A stretch of 64,000 nt of DNA, taken from positions 1,078,895 to 1,142,894 of the forward strand of contig JAHRYM010000002.1 of assembly GCA_020622085.1 (NCBI GenBank). Direction: 5' to 3'. Shown here one piece after another: positions 1 through 11,032 of the stretch. A model generated the notes under the pieces. The model ran no database searches, was not told the DNA's origin, and saw only the letters and a program-made list of their open reading frames with translations. The DNA comes from Paracoccaceae bacterium (GTDB taxonomy: Bacteria; Pseudomonadota; Alphaproteobacteria; Rhodobacterales; Rhodobacteraceae). The position numbers and the translations under genes are program-made. How positions within the stretch are numbered: the stretch's first letter is position 1; every line of letters begins with the position of its first letter.

Positions 1-402
1 TCCCATGTAGAACAGGATCGCCTTGGGGTTTCCGATCACCGCCGCCAACCCGGCACTGAAGCCTGCCCAGATGCCCGGCCGCGCCAGACGGGAATCGCTG
101 CCCACCACCGCGTCCGCGTGGCGAAGCAACCCGATGCCCATCACCACGAACACCCCCGCCGCCACCCAGCGCAAGATGCCCATGATCTGCGCTTCCTGCG
201 CAATCACCAGGCTCAGGCCCAGAGTTGCCGTCAAGGGCCAGAGGAAGTCGCCGATGGCCACCCCGAGCGCCAGCGGCCAGGTCGCGTGAAAGCCGCCGGA
301 AAGGCCGCGCGCCGTCAGCGCCACGAAGACTGGTCCCGGCGTCACCCACAAAAGCAGCATCGCACCGGAATACAGCGCCAGTTGCCAGAGCGTCAGGGTC
401 AT
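1..402 (-). CDS. LysE family translocator (partial, truncated by window start)
   Basis: Reverse-strand translation MTLTLWQLALYSGAMLLLWVTPGPVFVALTARG...; hydrophobic with LysE-like TPGP motif; start overlaps the stop of the VOC gene. Confidence 0.75.
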   Translation of the reverse strand, partial: MTLTLWQLALYSGAMLLLWVTPGPVFVALTARGLSGGFHATWPLALGVAIGDFLWPLTATLGLSLVIAQEAQIMGILRWVAAGVFVVMGIGLLRHADAVVGSDSRLARPGIWAGFSAGLAAVIGNPKAILFYMG

Positions 403-833
403 TGGGCCTCCGGCAGGGTCAGGGAGCCATCTTCGGAAAGAGGCCAGAAGGGATTGACGGCGTATTCCCAGACATGGCCATCCGGGTCCGCAACATAACC
501 CGAATAGCCGCCCCAGAAGACGCGTTCGGGGTGCTTGAGTCCCCGGGCGCCCGCAGCCATCGCACGGTCATAGGCTTGGTCGACCTCGGCCTCGGTTGCG
601 AAGTTCTGCGCCAGGGTGGTTGCCCCTGTGCCCAATGCCTCATCGGGGCGCCCCTGATCGGCGGCAAGATCGGCCCGCCCGAACAGCGCCAGCACCGACC
701 CGTGCATCTGGTAGAAGGCCACGCCCGGCTGGCTTGCGCCATGTTCGACCCAGCCCAGACGGCCGTAATACCCGCGTGACCGGTCCAGATCGGACACGCC
801 CAGCGTGATCAGGGTTACCCGCTGCGGGGTCAT
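399..833 (-). CDS. VOC/glyoxalase family protein
   Basis: 144 aa ORF; VTLITLGVSDLDRSRGYYGRLGW... and DPDGHVWEYAVNP typical of VOC proteins. Confidence 0.85.
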   Translation of the reverse strand: MTPQRVTLITLGVSDLDRSRGYYGRLGWVEHGASQPGVAFYQMHGSVLALFGRADLAADQGRPDEALGTGATTLAQNFATEAEVDQAYDRAMAAGARGLKHPERVFWGGYSGYVADPDGHVWEYAVNPFWPLSEDGSLTLPEAQ

Positions 834-1915
834 GGAACACTCCTTTCCGACAGGGCAGAGATACCGCCCGTCTCGGTGACTTCAAACCCTTGTGCTCGTG
901 CACCAAGGCCGCTGAACAGTGCAAGTTCGGTTCCTGTCATCCAGACATGGGCCGCAATAGCACAGACCTCGTCATAAAGCGCGCAGCGGCGATCCGCGTC
1001 CAGATGCGCCGCGACCTCGTCCAGCAAAAGAACGACAGGCTCACCCCGCAGCGCGCGGGCATTGGCCAGCATCAGCGAAATCAGCAGGGCTTTCTGTTCA
1101 CCGGTCGAACATTCGGCGGCCGCCATACCCTTGGCGGCATAGGTGGCGACCAGATCATCACGGTGGGGGCCGATCAAGGTCCGGCCGGCTGCCATGTCTG
1201 CGGATCGTCCTCGCTGGAAGGCTTCCGCAAGGGCGTCGGCATCCGGATCGCTGCCCACCAACTGCAAGTCCGCAACCGGGAAGGCACCGCTGCCGCCGTC
1301 TTGAGCGCTGTTGATGCGACCCAACGCCTCGCGCCGGTTGCGGCCGATGTCGGCCCCGGCTTCGGCCATCCGCGATTCAAGTGCTGCATACCAGGCCTGA
1401 TCGCGCACCTGATCCTTCAGCAGACGGTTCCGTTCACGGATTGCCTTGTCATAGGCAAGCGCCGCTTCGGCATGGCCGGGCACGAAAGAAAGCGTGATCC
1501 GGTCCAGGAACCGCCGCCGCCCTTCGGCACCCTCGATCCACAGCCGGTCCATGCTGGGAACCAGCCAGATCATCCGCAGAATGCGCCCCAGCATTGCCTG
1601 CGGTGCCGCCTTGGCGTCAATAATTACCTGCCTGGCGCCATCGCCTTCGGCGAAGGTCTCGATCTCATGCCCCGCAGCTACTGCACGGATTTTCCATCCT
1701 ATTGCATCTGGCCGCCGGGCCATGTCCTGCGCCAGCGCCCGGCGCAGCCCACGGCCGGGCGACAGCAGCGAGGCGGCTTCAAGAATATTGGTCTTGCCCG
1801 CGCCGTTTGGCCCCCACAGGGCGACCGGCCGCCCATCAAGCGCCAGTTCGGTCCGCCGGTGCGACCGGAACTGAACCAGACCCAGCGCGGAAATCACGCC
1901 GGGCGCTGCGGTCAT
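830..1915 (-). CDS. recF: DNA replication/repair protein RecF
   Basis: 361 aa; Walker A GPNGAGKTNILEA, LLLDEVAAHLD; follows dnaN. Confidence 0.95.
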   Translation of the reverse strand: MTAAPGVISALGLVQFRSHRRTELALDGRPVALWGPNGAGKTNILEAASLLSPGRGLRRALAQDMARRPDAIGWKIRAVAAGHEIETFAEGDGARQVIIDAKAAPQAMLGRILRMIWLVPSMDRLWIEGAEGRRRFLDRITLSFVPGHAEAALAYDKAIRERNRLLKDQVRDQAWYAALESRMAEAGADIGRNRREALGRINSAQDGGSGAFPVADLQLVGSDPDADALAEAFQRGRSADMAAGRTLIGPHRDDLVATYAAKGMAAAECSTGEQKALLISLMLANARALRGEPVVLLLDEVAAHLDADRRCALYDEVCAIAAHVWMTGTELALFSGLGARAQGFEVTETGGISALSERSVP

Positions 1916-3030
1916 ACACGCATCGGCATCACGACATAGACTGCCGAAAGATCGCCGCCTTCGCGCATCAATGTCGGTTCATTGGCGGTGTTGAACAGGA
2001 AGACCGCATTTTCACGATCCACCTGGCTAGCAATTTCCAGCAGGTATTTCGCATTGAAGCCGATTTCCAGCCGCTCGTCTCCGTAGGCCACGGCGAGCTC
2101 TTCCTCGGCCGCACCGCTGTCGGGGGCATTGACCGAAAGCACCAGCCGGTCTTCGTCCATCTGCAACTTCACCGCCCGCGACCGTTCAGAGGACACGGTG
2201 GCGACACGGTCGACCGCCTTGGCAAATTCGGCCGCATCGACCTCAAGCTTGCGGGTGTTTCCGGTAGGAATCACGCGGGTGTAATCGGGGAAGGTGCCGT
2301 CGATCACCTTCGATGTCAGCATGATGGCAGGGGTGGCGAAGCGCACCTTGGTCTCGGATACCGACACGGCAATCTTCGCCTCGTCATCGTCGAGAAGCTT
2401 GCGCAACTCGTTCACCGTCTTGCGCGGAACGATCACGCCGGGCATGCCCTGCGCCCCGTCCGGCAGGTCGGCGTCGATCCGCGCCAGTCGGTGGCCATCG
2501 GTCGCCACGCAGCGCAACACCGGGCCATCCTCGCCCTGTGCCACATGCATGTAGACGCCGTTCAGGTAATAGCGGGTTTCTTCCGTCGAGATCGCGAATT
2601 TCGATTTGTCGAACAGCCGCCGCAGCACCGATGCCGGGGCAGCGAAATTCGCCGCATATTCCGAACTCGCCATCACCGGGAAGTCTTCCTTCGGCAGCGT
2701 CGCCAGCGAGAAGGTCGAACGCCCTGCCTGCACCGTCAGCCGTCCCGAGACCGGATCGGACGTGAGTTGCACGAGTGATCCGTCCGGCAGCTTGCGGACG
2801 ATTTCGTGCAGCATCACCGCCGACACGGTCGTTGCACCCGCGCGTTCGACCTGCGCCGGAGCCTTGTCGACCACCTCGATATCCAGGTCGGTGGCCCGGA
2901 AGGACGCGATATTGCCCTCGGCCTCGATCAGGACGTTGGCCAGAATCGGGATCGTGTTGCGCCGCTCGACGACCGATTGCGCCTGTGCGACCGCCTTCAG
3001 CAGGGTCGACCGTTCGATGCTGATCTTCAT
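1912..3030 (-). CDS. dnaN: DNA polymerase III subunit beta (sliding clamp)
   Basis: 372 aa, MKISIERSTLLKAVAQAQSVVERRNTIPILANVLIEA...; C-terminal VVMPMRV. Confidence 0.97.
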   Translation of the reverse strand: MKISIERSTLLKAVAQAQSVVERRNTIPILANVLIEAEGNIASFRATDLDIEVVDKAPAQVERAGATTVSAVMLHEIVRKLPDGSLVQLTSDPVSGRLTVQAGRSTFSLATLPKEDFPVMASSEYAANFAAPASVLRRLFDKSKFAISTEETRYYLNGVYMHVAQGEDGPVLRCVATDGHRLARIDADLPDGAQGMPGVIVPRKTVNELRKLLDDDEAKIAVSVSETKVRFATPAIMLTSKVIDGTFPDYTRVIPTGNTRKLEVDAAEFAKAVDRVATVSSERSRAVKLQMDEDRLVLSVNAPDSGAAEEELAVAYGDERLEIGFNAKYLLEIASQVDRENAVFLFNTANEPTLMREGGDLSAVYVVMPMRV

Positions 3031-3111
3031 TCCCGTATCCTCGTCATGGCCCGAACCCGCCGGGAGCGGAAAGTTAGCAACTTTCCGCGCAGGCTCAAGG
3101 TTTATCCGCCC

Positions 3112-4488
3112 TTACGCCTCCAGAAGACGGCGAAGCAGGTCCAGATCCTCACGCAACTGGCTGTCGCTACCCCTGAGCTCCTCCACCTTGCGGATACCGT
3201 GCATGATGGTCGTGTGATCGCGCCCGCCAAAGCGGCGGCCGATTTCCGGCAGGCTGCGCGTGGTCATGTGCTTGGACAGATACATCGCCACCTGCCGCGG
3301 CCGGGCAATCGTGCGCACGCGCTTGGGCCCGATCATGTCCGCCAGACGGATGTTGTAATGTTCGGCGACCTTGCGCTGGATCTCCTCGATCGTGACCTTG
3401 CGATCCGATGCACGCAGGATGTCGGCCAAGCAATCCTGCGCCAGATCCAGCGTGATTTCGCGGCCAACCAGGCTTGCGAAGGCGAAAAGCCGGGTCAGCG
3501 CGCCTTCGAGAACGCGCACGTTCGTCGTGATGCGATGCGCCAGGAATTCCAGCACGCCATTTGACAGCGTCAGGCCTGGATACTGCTGGCGATACATCTC
3601 GGCCTTTTGCTGGAGGATTCCCAGCCGCAATTCGTAATCCGTCGGGTGCAGGTCCACGACCAGACCGCATTGCAGGCGGCTCTTGATCCGTTCCTCCAGA
3701 TCCTTGATCTCGCCCGGCGCGCGGTCGGCCGAAATGATGATCTGCTTGTTCTGGTCGACCAGCGCGTTGAATGTATGGAAGAATTCTTCCTGGGTGCTGT
3801 CCTTGCCGGCGATGAACTGCACGTCATCGACCATCAGCACATCGACCGAACGGAACAATTCCTTGAAATCCATGATCTGCTTTTCACGCAGCGCCTGGAT
3901 GAAGCGATACATGAACTGCTCGGCCGACAGATAAAGCACCCGCAACTCGGGCTGTCGCGCCTGGAGTTCATGCGCGATTGCGTGCATCAGATGGGTCTTG
4001 CCCAAGCCCACGCCGCCGTAAAGAAACAGCGGATTGAAGGTGACGGGTCCGCCTTCGGCAACGCGCCGGGCCGCCGCATGGGCCAGTTCGTTCGGCTTGC
4101 CCACAACGAAACTGTCGAAGGTGAAACGGGCATCAAGCGGCGCTGCGGGCAGGTCGGCATCATCGGAGCGTGCCACCGCCTTCGCGCGGTGGCTGCGCGT
4201 CATCTTCTCGATCGGCACGGGTTTTGGTTCGGGTGCCAATTGCGCCGGGGCCGAGACCATGAATTCCACCCGATCCACCTCGACCCCGCGGCGGATCAGC
4301 TGCTGACGGATCTGTTCACCATAATTGCGCGACACCCAGTCGCGCATGAAATTCGTGGGAACATCAAAGCGGGCGATTCCGTCTGACAGATCTTTCAGGC
4401 GCAGCGGCTCGATCCAGGTAAGGTAGTTGTTCCGCCCGATTGTCTTTTGAAGTGCATTGCAGACCTGTCCCCAAGTATCTTTGGTCAT
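3112..4488 (-). CDS. dnaA: Chromosomal replication initiator protein DnaA
   Basis: Start taken at MTKDTWGQVCNALQ; AAA+ LYGGVGLGKTHLMHAIAHEL, C-terminal FGGRDHTTIMHGIRKVE. Confidence 0.96.
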   Translation of the reverse strand: MTKDTWGQVCNALQKTIGRNNYLTWIEPLRLKDLSDGIARFDVPTNFMRDWVSRNYGEQIRQQLIRRGVEVDRVEFMVSAPAQLAPEPKPVPIEKMTRSHRAKAVARSDDADLPAAPLDARFTFDSFVVGKPNELAHAAARRVAEGGPVTFNPLFLYGGVGLGKTHLMHAIAHELQARQPELRVLYLSAEQFMYRFIQALREKQIMDFKELFRSVDVLMVDDVQFIAGKDSTQEEFFHTFNALVDQNKQIIISADRAPGEIKDLEERIKSRLQCGLVVDLHPTDYELRLGILQQKAEMYRQQYPGLTLSNGVLEFLAHRITTNVRVLEGALTRLFAFASLVGREITLDLAQDCLADILRASDRKVTIEEIQRKVAEHYNIRLADMIGPKRVRTIARPRQVAMYLSKHMTTRSLPEIGRRFGGRDHTTIMHGIRKVEELRGSDSQLREDLDLLRRLLEA

Positions 4489-4917
4489 TACGTTGCCTAC
4501 GTCTTTCCGTACCTGCGTAGGGCGGTTGATCCGCCCACACCTTTGCGGCGACGCCATCGTTCTTGAACTTGGCCCGTGTGTGGGACCAAGCGGGGGGCAG
4601 GGCCAAGGCCAACGAAAAACACCGGCGCGAAAAACTCGCCGGTCGATTTGCGTTTCAGGCGCGCCCGAGAGACAGACGCGCCAGAACAGGCATGGATGCG
4701 CGGGTAGCAGCCCCCGCATCCCGGTCGGGGCCCGGCAAAAGCAGCTTTGCCCGGCCTTCCGTGCCACATGTCCCCCCAGGACAATGTGAATCGCACCGTG
4801 ACGCTAGCCTGTGCGTTCAAGCTGCCGCAACTGATCTTCGTGCTTGACGGGTCTTTTGCGCAACCGAATCCGGCGCCTGTGCAAAGAAACCACAATCGCC
4901 GCAAAAACGTGACAAAA

Positions 4918-4950
4918 CGCAAAAGGCGCGGCCTTTCGGCTGCGCCCTTC
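4918..4950 (-). terminator. Predicted intrinsic terminator of rpsT
   Basis: Hairpin GGGCGCAGCC-GAAA-GGCCGCGCCTTTT on the minus strand, just downstream of rpsT. Confidence 0.6.
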
Positions 4951-4974
4951 AAGCTATTGGTTTCGTTCAGGAAA

Positions 4975-5247
4975 TCAGGCGACCGCGGTCAGCGATTTGA
5001 CGCGGGCCGACAGGCGCGACATCTTGCGCGCGACGGTGTTCTTGTGAAGCACACCCTTGGTCACGCCGCGGGCCAGTTCAGGCTGGGCAGCGCGAAGCGC
5101 TTCGGTCGCGGCTTCCTGATTGCCCGAGGCAAGCGCTTCCTCGACCTTGCGGAGGAAAGTGCGGATGCGCGAGCGACGCGCCTTGTTGACGGCATAACGA
5201 CGCTCGTTCTGGCGTGCGCGCTTTTCGGACTGGGGCGTATTGGCCAT
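4975..5247 (-). CDS. rpsT: 30S ribosomal protein S20
   Basis: 90 aa [39 protein letters not shown]. Confidence 0.97.
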   Translation of the reverse strand: MANTPQSEKRARQNERRYAVNKARRSRIRTFLRKVEEALASGNQEAATEALRAAQPELARGVTKGVLHKNTVARKMSRLSARVKSLTAVA

Positions 5248-5314
5248 GTGTCGGGTTCCGATCAGGATACGGGTAAATCTGAAGCCGCGCTTCTAGGCCC
5301 GAGTCGGACCAAAG

Positions 5315-6220
5315 TCAACCGGCCGTTGCCAAGAAATTCGGCGAAACCATGTGCTGCTGCGGCTGGCAGAGCGGGCAGAAGAACGACGACCGGCCAGACT
5401 GGACGATGCGTTCGATGAGACCTGCGCAACCGGGCTGCAAGCAATGCCCGCCTTCGCGGTCATAGACGCGGAAGGCGTGCTGGAAATAGCCCAGATCACC
5501 ATCAGCCTTCCGATAGTCCCGCAGCGACGATCCCCCGGCGGCAATCGCTTCCATAAGCACGGTGCGGATCAGGGGAACCAGCGCCGCGACCGAGTCCGGC
5601 CCCAGCGAAGCCACCGGGGTTTCGGGATGAAGCCCGGCCCGATGCAGAACCTCGCAGACATAGATGTTACCAAGGCCCGCCACGATTCGCTGGTCCAGAA
5701 GGGCGGATTTCACCGAGACCTTACGGCCCTGTAGCCGGCCCACAAGATAGCCTTCGTTGAAATCATTTCCGAAAGGTTCCGGCCCGAGGTTGCGCAGCAG
5801 CCAATGATTCGTCTCGGCCACTGTCGAAAACAGGTCCATGCTGCCAAAACGCCGCGCGTCATTGAATGTGACGCGCGCCCCGTTATCCAGCCCGAACACC
5901 ACATGATCATGCTTCTGCGGGGCCGGGTGATCATGGTGGAACTTGCCGGGCGCGACTGGACCCGCGCCGCCGGAAACCAGCATCCGTCCTGACATGCCCA
6001 GGTGAATCAGAAGCGTTTCGTCTGACGAGAGATCCGCGAGAATGTATTTGGACCGGCGCCGCATTCGTTCAATTCGAACCCCGGTCAGCCGCGCCGCCAT
6101 GGCCTCGGGAAACGGAAATCTCAGGTCGGGCCGCCGCACGTCGGCAGCAAGGATCCGCGCACCCTCCATCACCGGGGCCAGACCGCGCCTGACAGTTTCG
6201 ACTTCGGGCAGTTCGGGCAT
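5315..6220 (-). CDS. mutM: Bifunctional DNA-formamidopyrimidine glycosylase/AP lyase
   Basis: Start at [15 protein letters not shown]-terminal zinc finger CLQPGCAG...FFCPLCQ. Confidence 0.96.
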   Translation of the reverse strand: MPELPEVETVRRGLAPVMEGARILAADVRRPDLRFPFPEAMAARLTGVRIERMRRRSKYILADLSSDETLLIHLGMSGRMLVSGGAGPVAPGKFHHDHPAPQKHDHVVFGLDNGARVTFNDARRFGSMDLFSTVAETNHWLLRNLGPEPFGNDFNEGYLVGRLQGRKVSVKSALLDQRIVAGLGNIYVCEVLHRAGLHPETPVASLGPDSVAALVPLIRTVLMEAIAAGGSSLRDYRKADGDLGYFQHAFRVYDREGGHCLQPGCAGLIERIVQSGRSSFFCPLCQPQQHMVSPNFLATAG

Positions 6221-6328
6221 GGTGGTCCCTGTCACAGGCGTCTTGTTCTGGCGGGCGGGACAGGCCGCATTGTCTCTGCCCCCCACCCGCATATATGAAG
6301 GCAGCACCAACCGGATCGGCAAGGCCCC

Positions 6329-7123
6329 ATGACACAGTCCACGCCCAAGACCCCGCCGCAGATGCCGCAGCCCGACGCTTCGAGCGACCGCACGACCCAT
6401 TTCGGCTTCCAGACGGTCGCCGAGGGTGAAAAGGCCGGGCTGGTGCACGGCGTCTTCACCCGTGTGGCCAACCGCTATGACATCATGAATGACCTGATGT
6501 CGGTAGGTATCCATCGGCTCTGGAAGGATGCGATGATGGACTGGCTGGCGCCGCGCCCGGGGCAAAGGCTGCTGGATGTGGCTGGCGGCACCGGTGATAT
6601 CGCCTTCCGGTTTCTCAAGCGGGCAAGGGCGGCGACAGCAACGGTTCTCGACATGACGGAATCGATGCTGGTCGAGGGGCGCAAACGGGCCGATGCCGAA
6701 GACATGGCCGACAGGCTGGGCTGGATCGTTGGCGATGCGATGGCGCTGCCTTTCCCCGATCACAGCTTCGATGTCTATACGATCAGCTTCGGCATCCGGA
6801 ACGTGACGCGGATTCCCGACGCGCTGGCCGAAGCCTACCGGGTGCTGCGCCCCGGCGGGCGGCTGATGGTGCTGGAATTCAGCCATATCCCCAGCCCGGC
6901 GCTGCAATGGGCCTATGACCGCTATTCCTTCAACGTGATTCCGGTGATGGGTCAGATCGTCGCAAACGACCGTGACAGCTATCAGTATCTGGTTGAATCG
7001 ATCCGCAAGTTTCCCAATCAGGACGCGTTTGCCGACATGATCCGTGCAGCGGGTTTCGGTCAGGTGAAATACCGCAACCTGTCACTGGGAATTGCGGCGC
7101 TGCATTCGGGATGGAAACTCTAG
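6329..7123 (+). CDS. ubiE: Bifunctional demethylmenaquinone/2-methoxy-6-polyprenyl-1,4-benzoquinol methyltransferase
   Basis: 264 aa; [47 protein letters not shown]. Confidence 0.96.
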   Translation: MTQSTPKTPPQMPQPDASSDRTTHFGFQTVAEGEKAGLVHGVFTRVANRYDIMNDLMSVGIHRLWKDAMMDWLAPRPGQRLLDVAGGTGDIAFRFLKRARAATATVLDMTESMLVEGRKRADAEDMADRLGWIVGDAMALPFPDHSFDVYTISFGIRNVTRIPDALAEAYRVLRPGGRLMVLEFSHIPSPALQWAYDRYSFNVIPVMGQIVANDRDSYQYLVESIRKFPNQDAFADMIRAAGFGQVKYRNLSLGIAALHSGWKL

Positions 7124-8656
7124 GTGCGCGGGCCTCACAATATCTGGCGACTGGTCCGCACCGGTGCGACCTTTGAACGCACGGGCGCCATGGGTGTCGC
7201 GCTTGCGGCCATGGAGGCGCCAAAGGCGCTTCGCGTCGTGGCGCGGATCATCGGCGTGCCGTTTGCATGGCTGGGTTATCGTGGTGATCCGGCCCTGCCA
7301 CCGGTGACGCGGGCCATCACTGCACTTGGCCCCGCCTACATCAAGTTCGGGCAGATCCTGTCGACGCGCCCGGATGTGGTTGGCGCAGAGCTGTCCGAGC
7401 AGTTGCGGATGCTGCAGGACAACCTGCCGCCGTTTTCCGGCGAGGTTGCCAAGGAGATCATCGCAGCCGAACTGGGATGCAGTGCCGATTCCCTGTTTCT
7501 GGAGTTTTCGGAACCTGTAGCGGCTGCTTCCATCGCGCAGGTTCACCGGGCGCGGGTGGCGGCAACCGGGAAGGAGGTCGCGGTCAAGGTCTTGCGCCCC
7601 GGGATCGAACGTGCCTTCCAGCGCGACATCGACGCCTTCCATTTTGCGGCGGACATGATCCAGGCCTTGTCTCCCGCCTCGCGCAGGCTGCGGCCCACGG
7701 AGGTCGTGGGCCATTTCGAATCCGTGGTTGCCGGAGAGCTTGACCTGCGGCTCGAAGCGGCCGCCGCTTCGGAATTCGCCGCGACGACCAAGGGCGATGC
7801 CGGGTTCCGCGTGCCGGAAATCGAATGGGCGCTGACCTCGCGGCGCGTGATGACGCTTGATTGGGCCGAGGGCATTCCGCTGGGCGATGTCGCCGCACTC
7901 AAGGCGGCGGGGCATGACACGACCAGGATCGGCGAACGCGTGATCCAGCTTTTCCTGAGCCATGCGTTGCGCGACGGATATTTTCACGGCGACATGCACC
8001 AGGGGAATCTGAAGGTGGCCGCGAACGGTGACCTGATCGCCTATGATTTCGGGATCATGGGTGCGATCGACGTCTATACCCGTCGCGTCTATGCCGAAAT
8101 CCTGATGGGCTTCATCCAGCGTGACTATCGCCGCGTGGCCGAGGTGCATTTCGAGGCCGGTTATGTTCCGCGCGACCGCGATATCGACGAATTCGCCCGC
8201 GCGCTGCGTGCCGTGGGCGAACCGATCTTTGGAATGGATGCCAGTCGGATCTCGATGGCGCGCCTGCTTGCCTATCTCTTCGAGGTGACCGAGCGCTTCG
8301 GGATGCAGACGCGCACCGAGCTGATCTTGCTGCAAAGGACGATGGTCGTGGTCGAAGGCGTGGCGCGTTCCCTCGATCCGCACCTCAATATCTGGCATGC
8401 CGCCCGGCCCGTGGTCGAAACCTATATCCGCCGCAACCTTGGACCGCGAGCCATGGCGCAGGATCTGGTGAAGACCCTGCGCGTGCTGGGCCATTTCGGG
8501 CCGAAACTGCCCGAGCTGGTCGAATCGGCGCTGATCCGTCAGTCCGAGCCGCTGCGGGGCCTCCCCGCACGCCGCGCCCGGCCCGAACTTGTGCTCGGTG
8601 CGGTGCTGGGGGCGGGCCTGACCATCCTTGCTGTCCTGCTGGCGAAACTGGTCTGA
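7124..8656 (+). CDS. ubiB: 2-polyprenylphenol 6-hydroxylase / ubiquinone biosynthesis kinase-like protein
   Basis: 510 aa; ALGPAYIKFGQILSTRPDVVG, ABC1/UbiB kinase-like fold; directly follows ubiE. Confidence 0.93.
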   Translation: MRGPHNIWRLVRTGATFERTGAMGVALAAMEAPKALRVVARIIGVPFAWLGYRGDPALPPVTRAITALGPAYIKFGQILSTRPDVVGAELSEQLRMLQDNLPPFSGEVAKEIIAAELGCSADSLFLEFSEPVAAASIAQVHRARVAATGKEVAVKVLRPGIERAFQRDIDAFHFAADMIQALSPASRRLRPTEVVGHFESVVAGELDLRLEAAAASEFAATTKGDAGFRVPEIEWALTSRRVMTLDWAEGIPLGDVAALKAAGHDTTRIGERVIQLFLSHALRDGYFHGDMHQGNLKVAANGDLIAYDFGIMGAIDVYTRRVYAEILMGFIQRDYRRVAEVHFEAGYVPRDRDIDEFARALRAVGEPIFGMDASRISMARLLAYLFEVTERFGMQTRTELILLQRTMVVVEGVARSLDPHLNIWHAARPVVETYIRRNLGPRAMAQDLVKTLRVLGHFGPKLPELVESALIRQSEPLRGLPARRARPELVLGAVLGAGLTILAVLLAKLV

Positions 8657-9337
8657 TCACTGCGGTATCTGGCCCGCATAGGCGCGAAGCGCATTAATGT
8701 CCGCAGGCCTCACTTCCGACCCGCCCTCAAGCACCAGCCGCGCACCGGCGGCACCGCCGCGCACCTCGGTCACCCGGGCATAGGCGGCAACCATTTCCGC
8801 GCCAAGCACATCATCGCCCTTCAGGCTTTCGAGGCTGAAACTGTAAAGCCCTTGCGGCAGGAACTGTCCATTGCCGTCCGTGCCATCCCAGACCACCTGC
8901 CCCGACCCCGGTGCAACCACCAGGCGCGCGGCCTCCCGGTTATGCGCATCCCGAACCACAAGGGTGCCCCGGTCGGCGCCGGGTTTCAGGACCGGATCCA
9001 GCGTGACGGGCTGGCCATAGAAGGCAACAGGCGCGGTTACCTGAGCTTCCATTCCTACCCAGCCGGCATACTGGGCAATCCCGTTGCCACCCATCTGTGA
9101 AGCCAGCGATTCAAGCAGCTGATTGGTGCGAACCTGCTGTTCCACTCCGGAAAACGTCGCCAACTGCACCGCGTAATCCGACGATTCGATCGGATTCATC
9201 GGATCCTGATTCTGCATCTGCGTCGTCAGCATCTTGAGAAAGGTCGTGAAGTCACTCGTCAGGACACCGGGCTTTGGCGGCGAGGACGCCGAAGCAGAAG
9301 TGGCGGCCACAGCATTCTGGATCGATGAAACAGCCAT
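8657..9337 (-). CDS. flgD: Flagellar hook assembly protein FlgD
   Basis: 226 aa; DFTTFLKMLTTQMQNQDPMNPIESSDYAVQLATFSGVEQQVRTN. Confidence 0.93.
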   Translation of the reverse strand: MAVSSIQNAVAATSASASSPPKPGVLTSDFTTFLKMLTTQMQNQDPMNPIESSDYAVQLATFSGVEQQVRTNQLLESLASQMGGNGIAQYAGWVGMEAQVTAPVAFYGQPVTLDPVLKPGADRGTLVVRDAHNREAARLVVAPGSGQVVWDGTDGNGQFLPQGLYSFSLESLKGDDVLGAEMVAAYARVTEVRGGAAGARLVLEGGSEVRPADINALRAYAGQIPQ

Positions 9338-9348
9338 GAAAAAGTTCC

Positions 9349-10656
9349 TTACAGGCGAAGGTCCAGCCCGCCGCCGGGTTCCGCAGAGGTCTGGACGCGA
9401 TGATGGGCAGAGGGTTCGATACGGTGTCCGGACAGAAGTTCGGCAAGCCGGTTCTCAGTGGTCAGGGGGTCGTCCGGATCCGGCAAGAACTCGACGGTTC
9501 CTTGCCGGTTGCCCTGCTGAAAGCTGAAGCTCAACGACTGAAACCCAAGATCCTGCAGATCCTGCGCCAGTTGATCGATGTTCCGCTTCAGCAGGTCCAG
9601 CGTTTCAGGCCGATCCGCCGTCAATGTCACCGCGACACTGTCATCGCCTTGCGCGACGGTCATGCTCAAATGTCCGAGTTCCTTGCCAGAGAGGGAAATC
9701 TCGGCCGCACCATGAGACGATCGCTGCTGGATGACTGCTTCCGAAATCTGGCGAAGCAAGGATTGCTCGGCCGAAACGTCGCGCACAGGAGACGCCGACA
9801 GGACTGTGGAAATCCGATCCGCCCGGCGCTCGGACGATGGATTGAGGGCGAGGGCATCAGCCTCTTCGCCGAAATCGCCAAGCATTTCCTCATTCGCGTT
9901 CGTGCCATCCTCCGTCCGCTTCAAAGCCTGCGGCGTTGCCCCGGCGCGATAGGCATCCTGTGCTGCGCCATCCCGCTGATCGGGGGAATCAAGGGCCGGA
10001 AGAAGCACTGATTCGTCCTGTCTGGCTTCGGTCCGACGTCCCTGGCCAGCGTTGTCTTGCAGGGCGCGGACCGTGATCCGGGCTTCGTTGTCGGAATGGC
10101 CGGTTCCCGGCCGCGTATCGCTTTCTTCGACGATTGCGACATTTTGGCCAGCGCGCCGTTCCGAAAGGCTTGCGGCTTCGGCAAGCGGGTCATTCTTTGC
10201 CGCACCGCCGGTCACGCTCGAGAAAGCAGCCGCGGTTTCATGCCCGGTATCCAAGGGCCAGATCACGCAGGGCTGGCCGGCTGCGGTGACGCCGTCCCAG
10301 GGACGGGAAAGATCCGTTTCCGCAGGTTTTCCGCAGCCATCGCTGGTATCCTCGCCGGGGGATGAGGGGTCCGATTCCACCAGCTTGTCCGAAGCCGCTG
10401 GTTCTGGTCCCTGCGTGGCGCGGGCCGAAGTGTCCGCGTCTGGCGCCGGGCCGGCGGGATGATCCTGTGGCCGCGAACCGGAAGTCGCCCGGGCAGCGCT
10501 GTTTGGATTGGCAACCTTGTCCGAAGCCCGCCGCAGAGCATCCCGCAGGACGGCATCGAAATCACTGTGATCGGGCCGGTCATCCCGGGACTTCCGCAAA
10601 TCAATCCTCGATGCCGGCGTTGCCCTGGGATCAGCCGTCTGGAACATGGGAATCAT
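9349..10656 (-). CDS. Flagellar hook-length control protein (FliK-like)
   Basis: Low-complexity N-terminus; C-terminal SLSGKELGHLSMTVAQGDDSVAVTLTADRPETLDLLKRNIDQLAQDLQDLGF matches the FliK C-domain pattern; start taken at MIPMFQTADPRA. Confidence 0.8.
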   Translation of the reverse strand: MIPMFQTADPRATPASRIDLRKSRDDRPDHSDFDAVLRDALRRASDKVANPNSAARATSGSRPQDHPAGPAPDADTSARATQGPEPAASDKLVESDPSSPGEDTSDGCGKPAETDLSRPWDGVTAAGQPCVIWPLDTGHETAAAFSSVTGGAAKNDPLAEAASLSERRAGQNVAIVEESDTRPGTGHSDNEARITVRALQDNAGQGRRTEARQDESVLLPALDSPDQRDGAAQDAYRAGATPQALKRTEDGTNANEEMLGDFGEEADALALNPSSERRADRISTVLSASPVRDVSAEQSLLRQISEAVIQQRSSHGAAEISLSGKELGHLSMTVAQGDDSVAVTLTADRPETLDLLKRNIDQLAQDLQDLGFQSLSFSFQQGNRQGTVEFLPDPDDPLTTENRLAELLSGHRIEPSAHHRVQTSAEPGGGLDLRL

Positions 10657-10753
10657 CTGTAGCGACCTTCTGTCTTTCGCAACTGGTCGCAGAGGATCGT
10701 TACTTCTTAATTTACCACGGCGTGGGATCGGTTGGAAAAACCGGAGAAAGCCC

Positions 10754-11032
10754 ATGATCACCCCGATGTCGAACACTCGCGCGCCTGATGCAGCACCGAG
10801 AACCGGCCCCTTGTGGGAAGCGGCGAGGGCGCTCGAGGCCAGTTTTCTCTCGCAAATGCTGACCTCGGCAGGTCTTGGCACTGTCTCGGAAGGGTTCGGC
10901 GGCGGCATTGGCGAGGACCAGTTCGCATCCCTGATGCGTGACGAACAGGCCAGGGCAATGGCCAATGCCGGCGGCATCGGTCTTGCCGAATCGATCTTCA
11001 AGTCCCTGGCAACGAGGGCAGGCGATGCGTGA
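10754..11032 (+). CDS. Rod-binding protein (FlgJ N-terminal domain-like)
   Basis: LWEAARALEASFLSQMLTSAGLGTVSEGFGGGIGEDQFASLMRDEQARAMANAGGIGLAESIFKSL. Confidence 0.75.
   Translation: MITPMSNTRAPDAAPRTGPLWEAARALEASFLSQMLTSAGLGTVSEGFGGGIGEDQFASLMRDEQARAMANAGGIGLAESIFKSLATRAGDA

Noticed and set aside
4489-4974. oriC directly upstream of dnaA
   Set aside because: No consensus DnaA box cluster or AT-rich unwinding region recognised between dnaA and rpsT.
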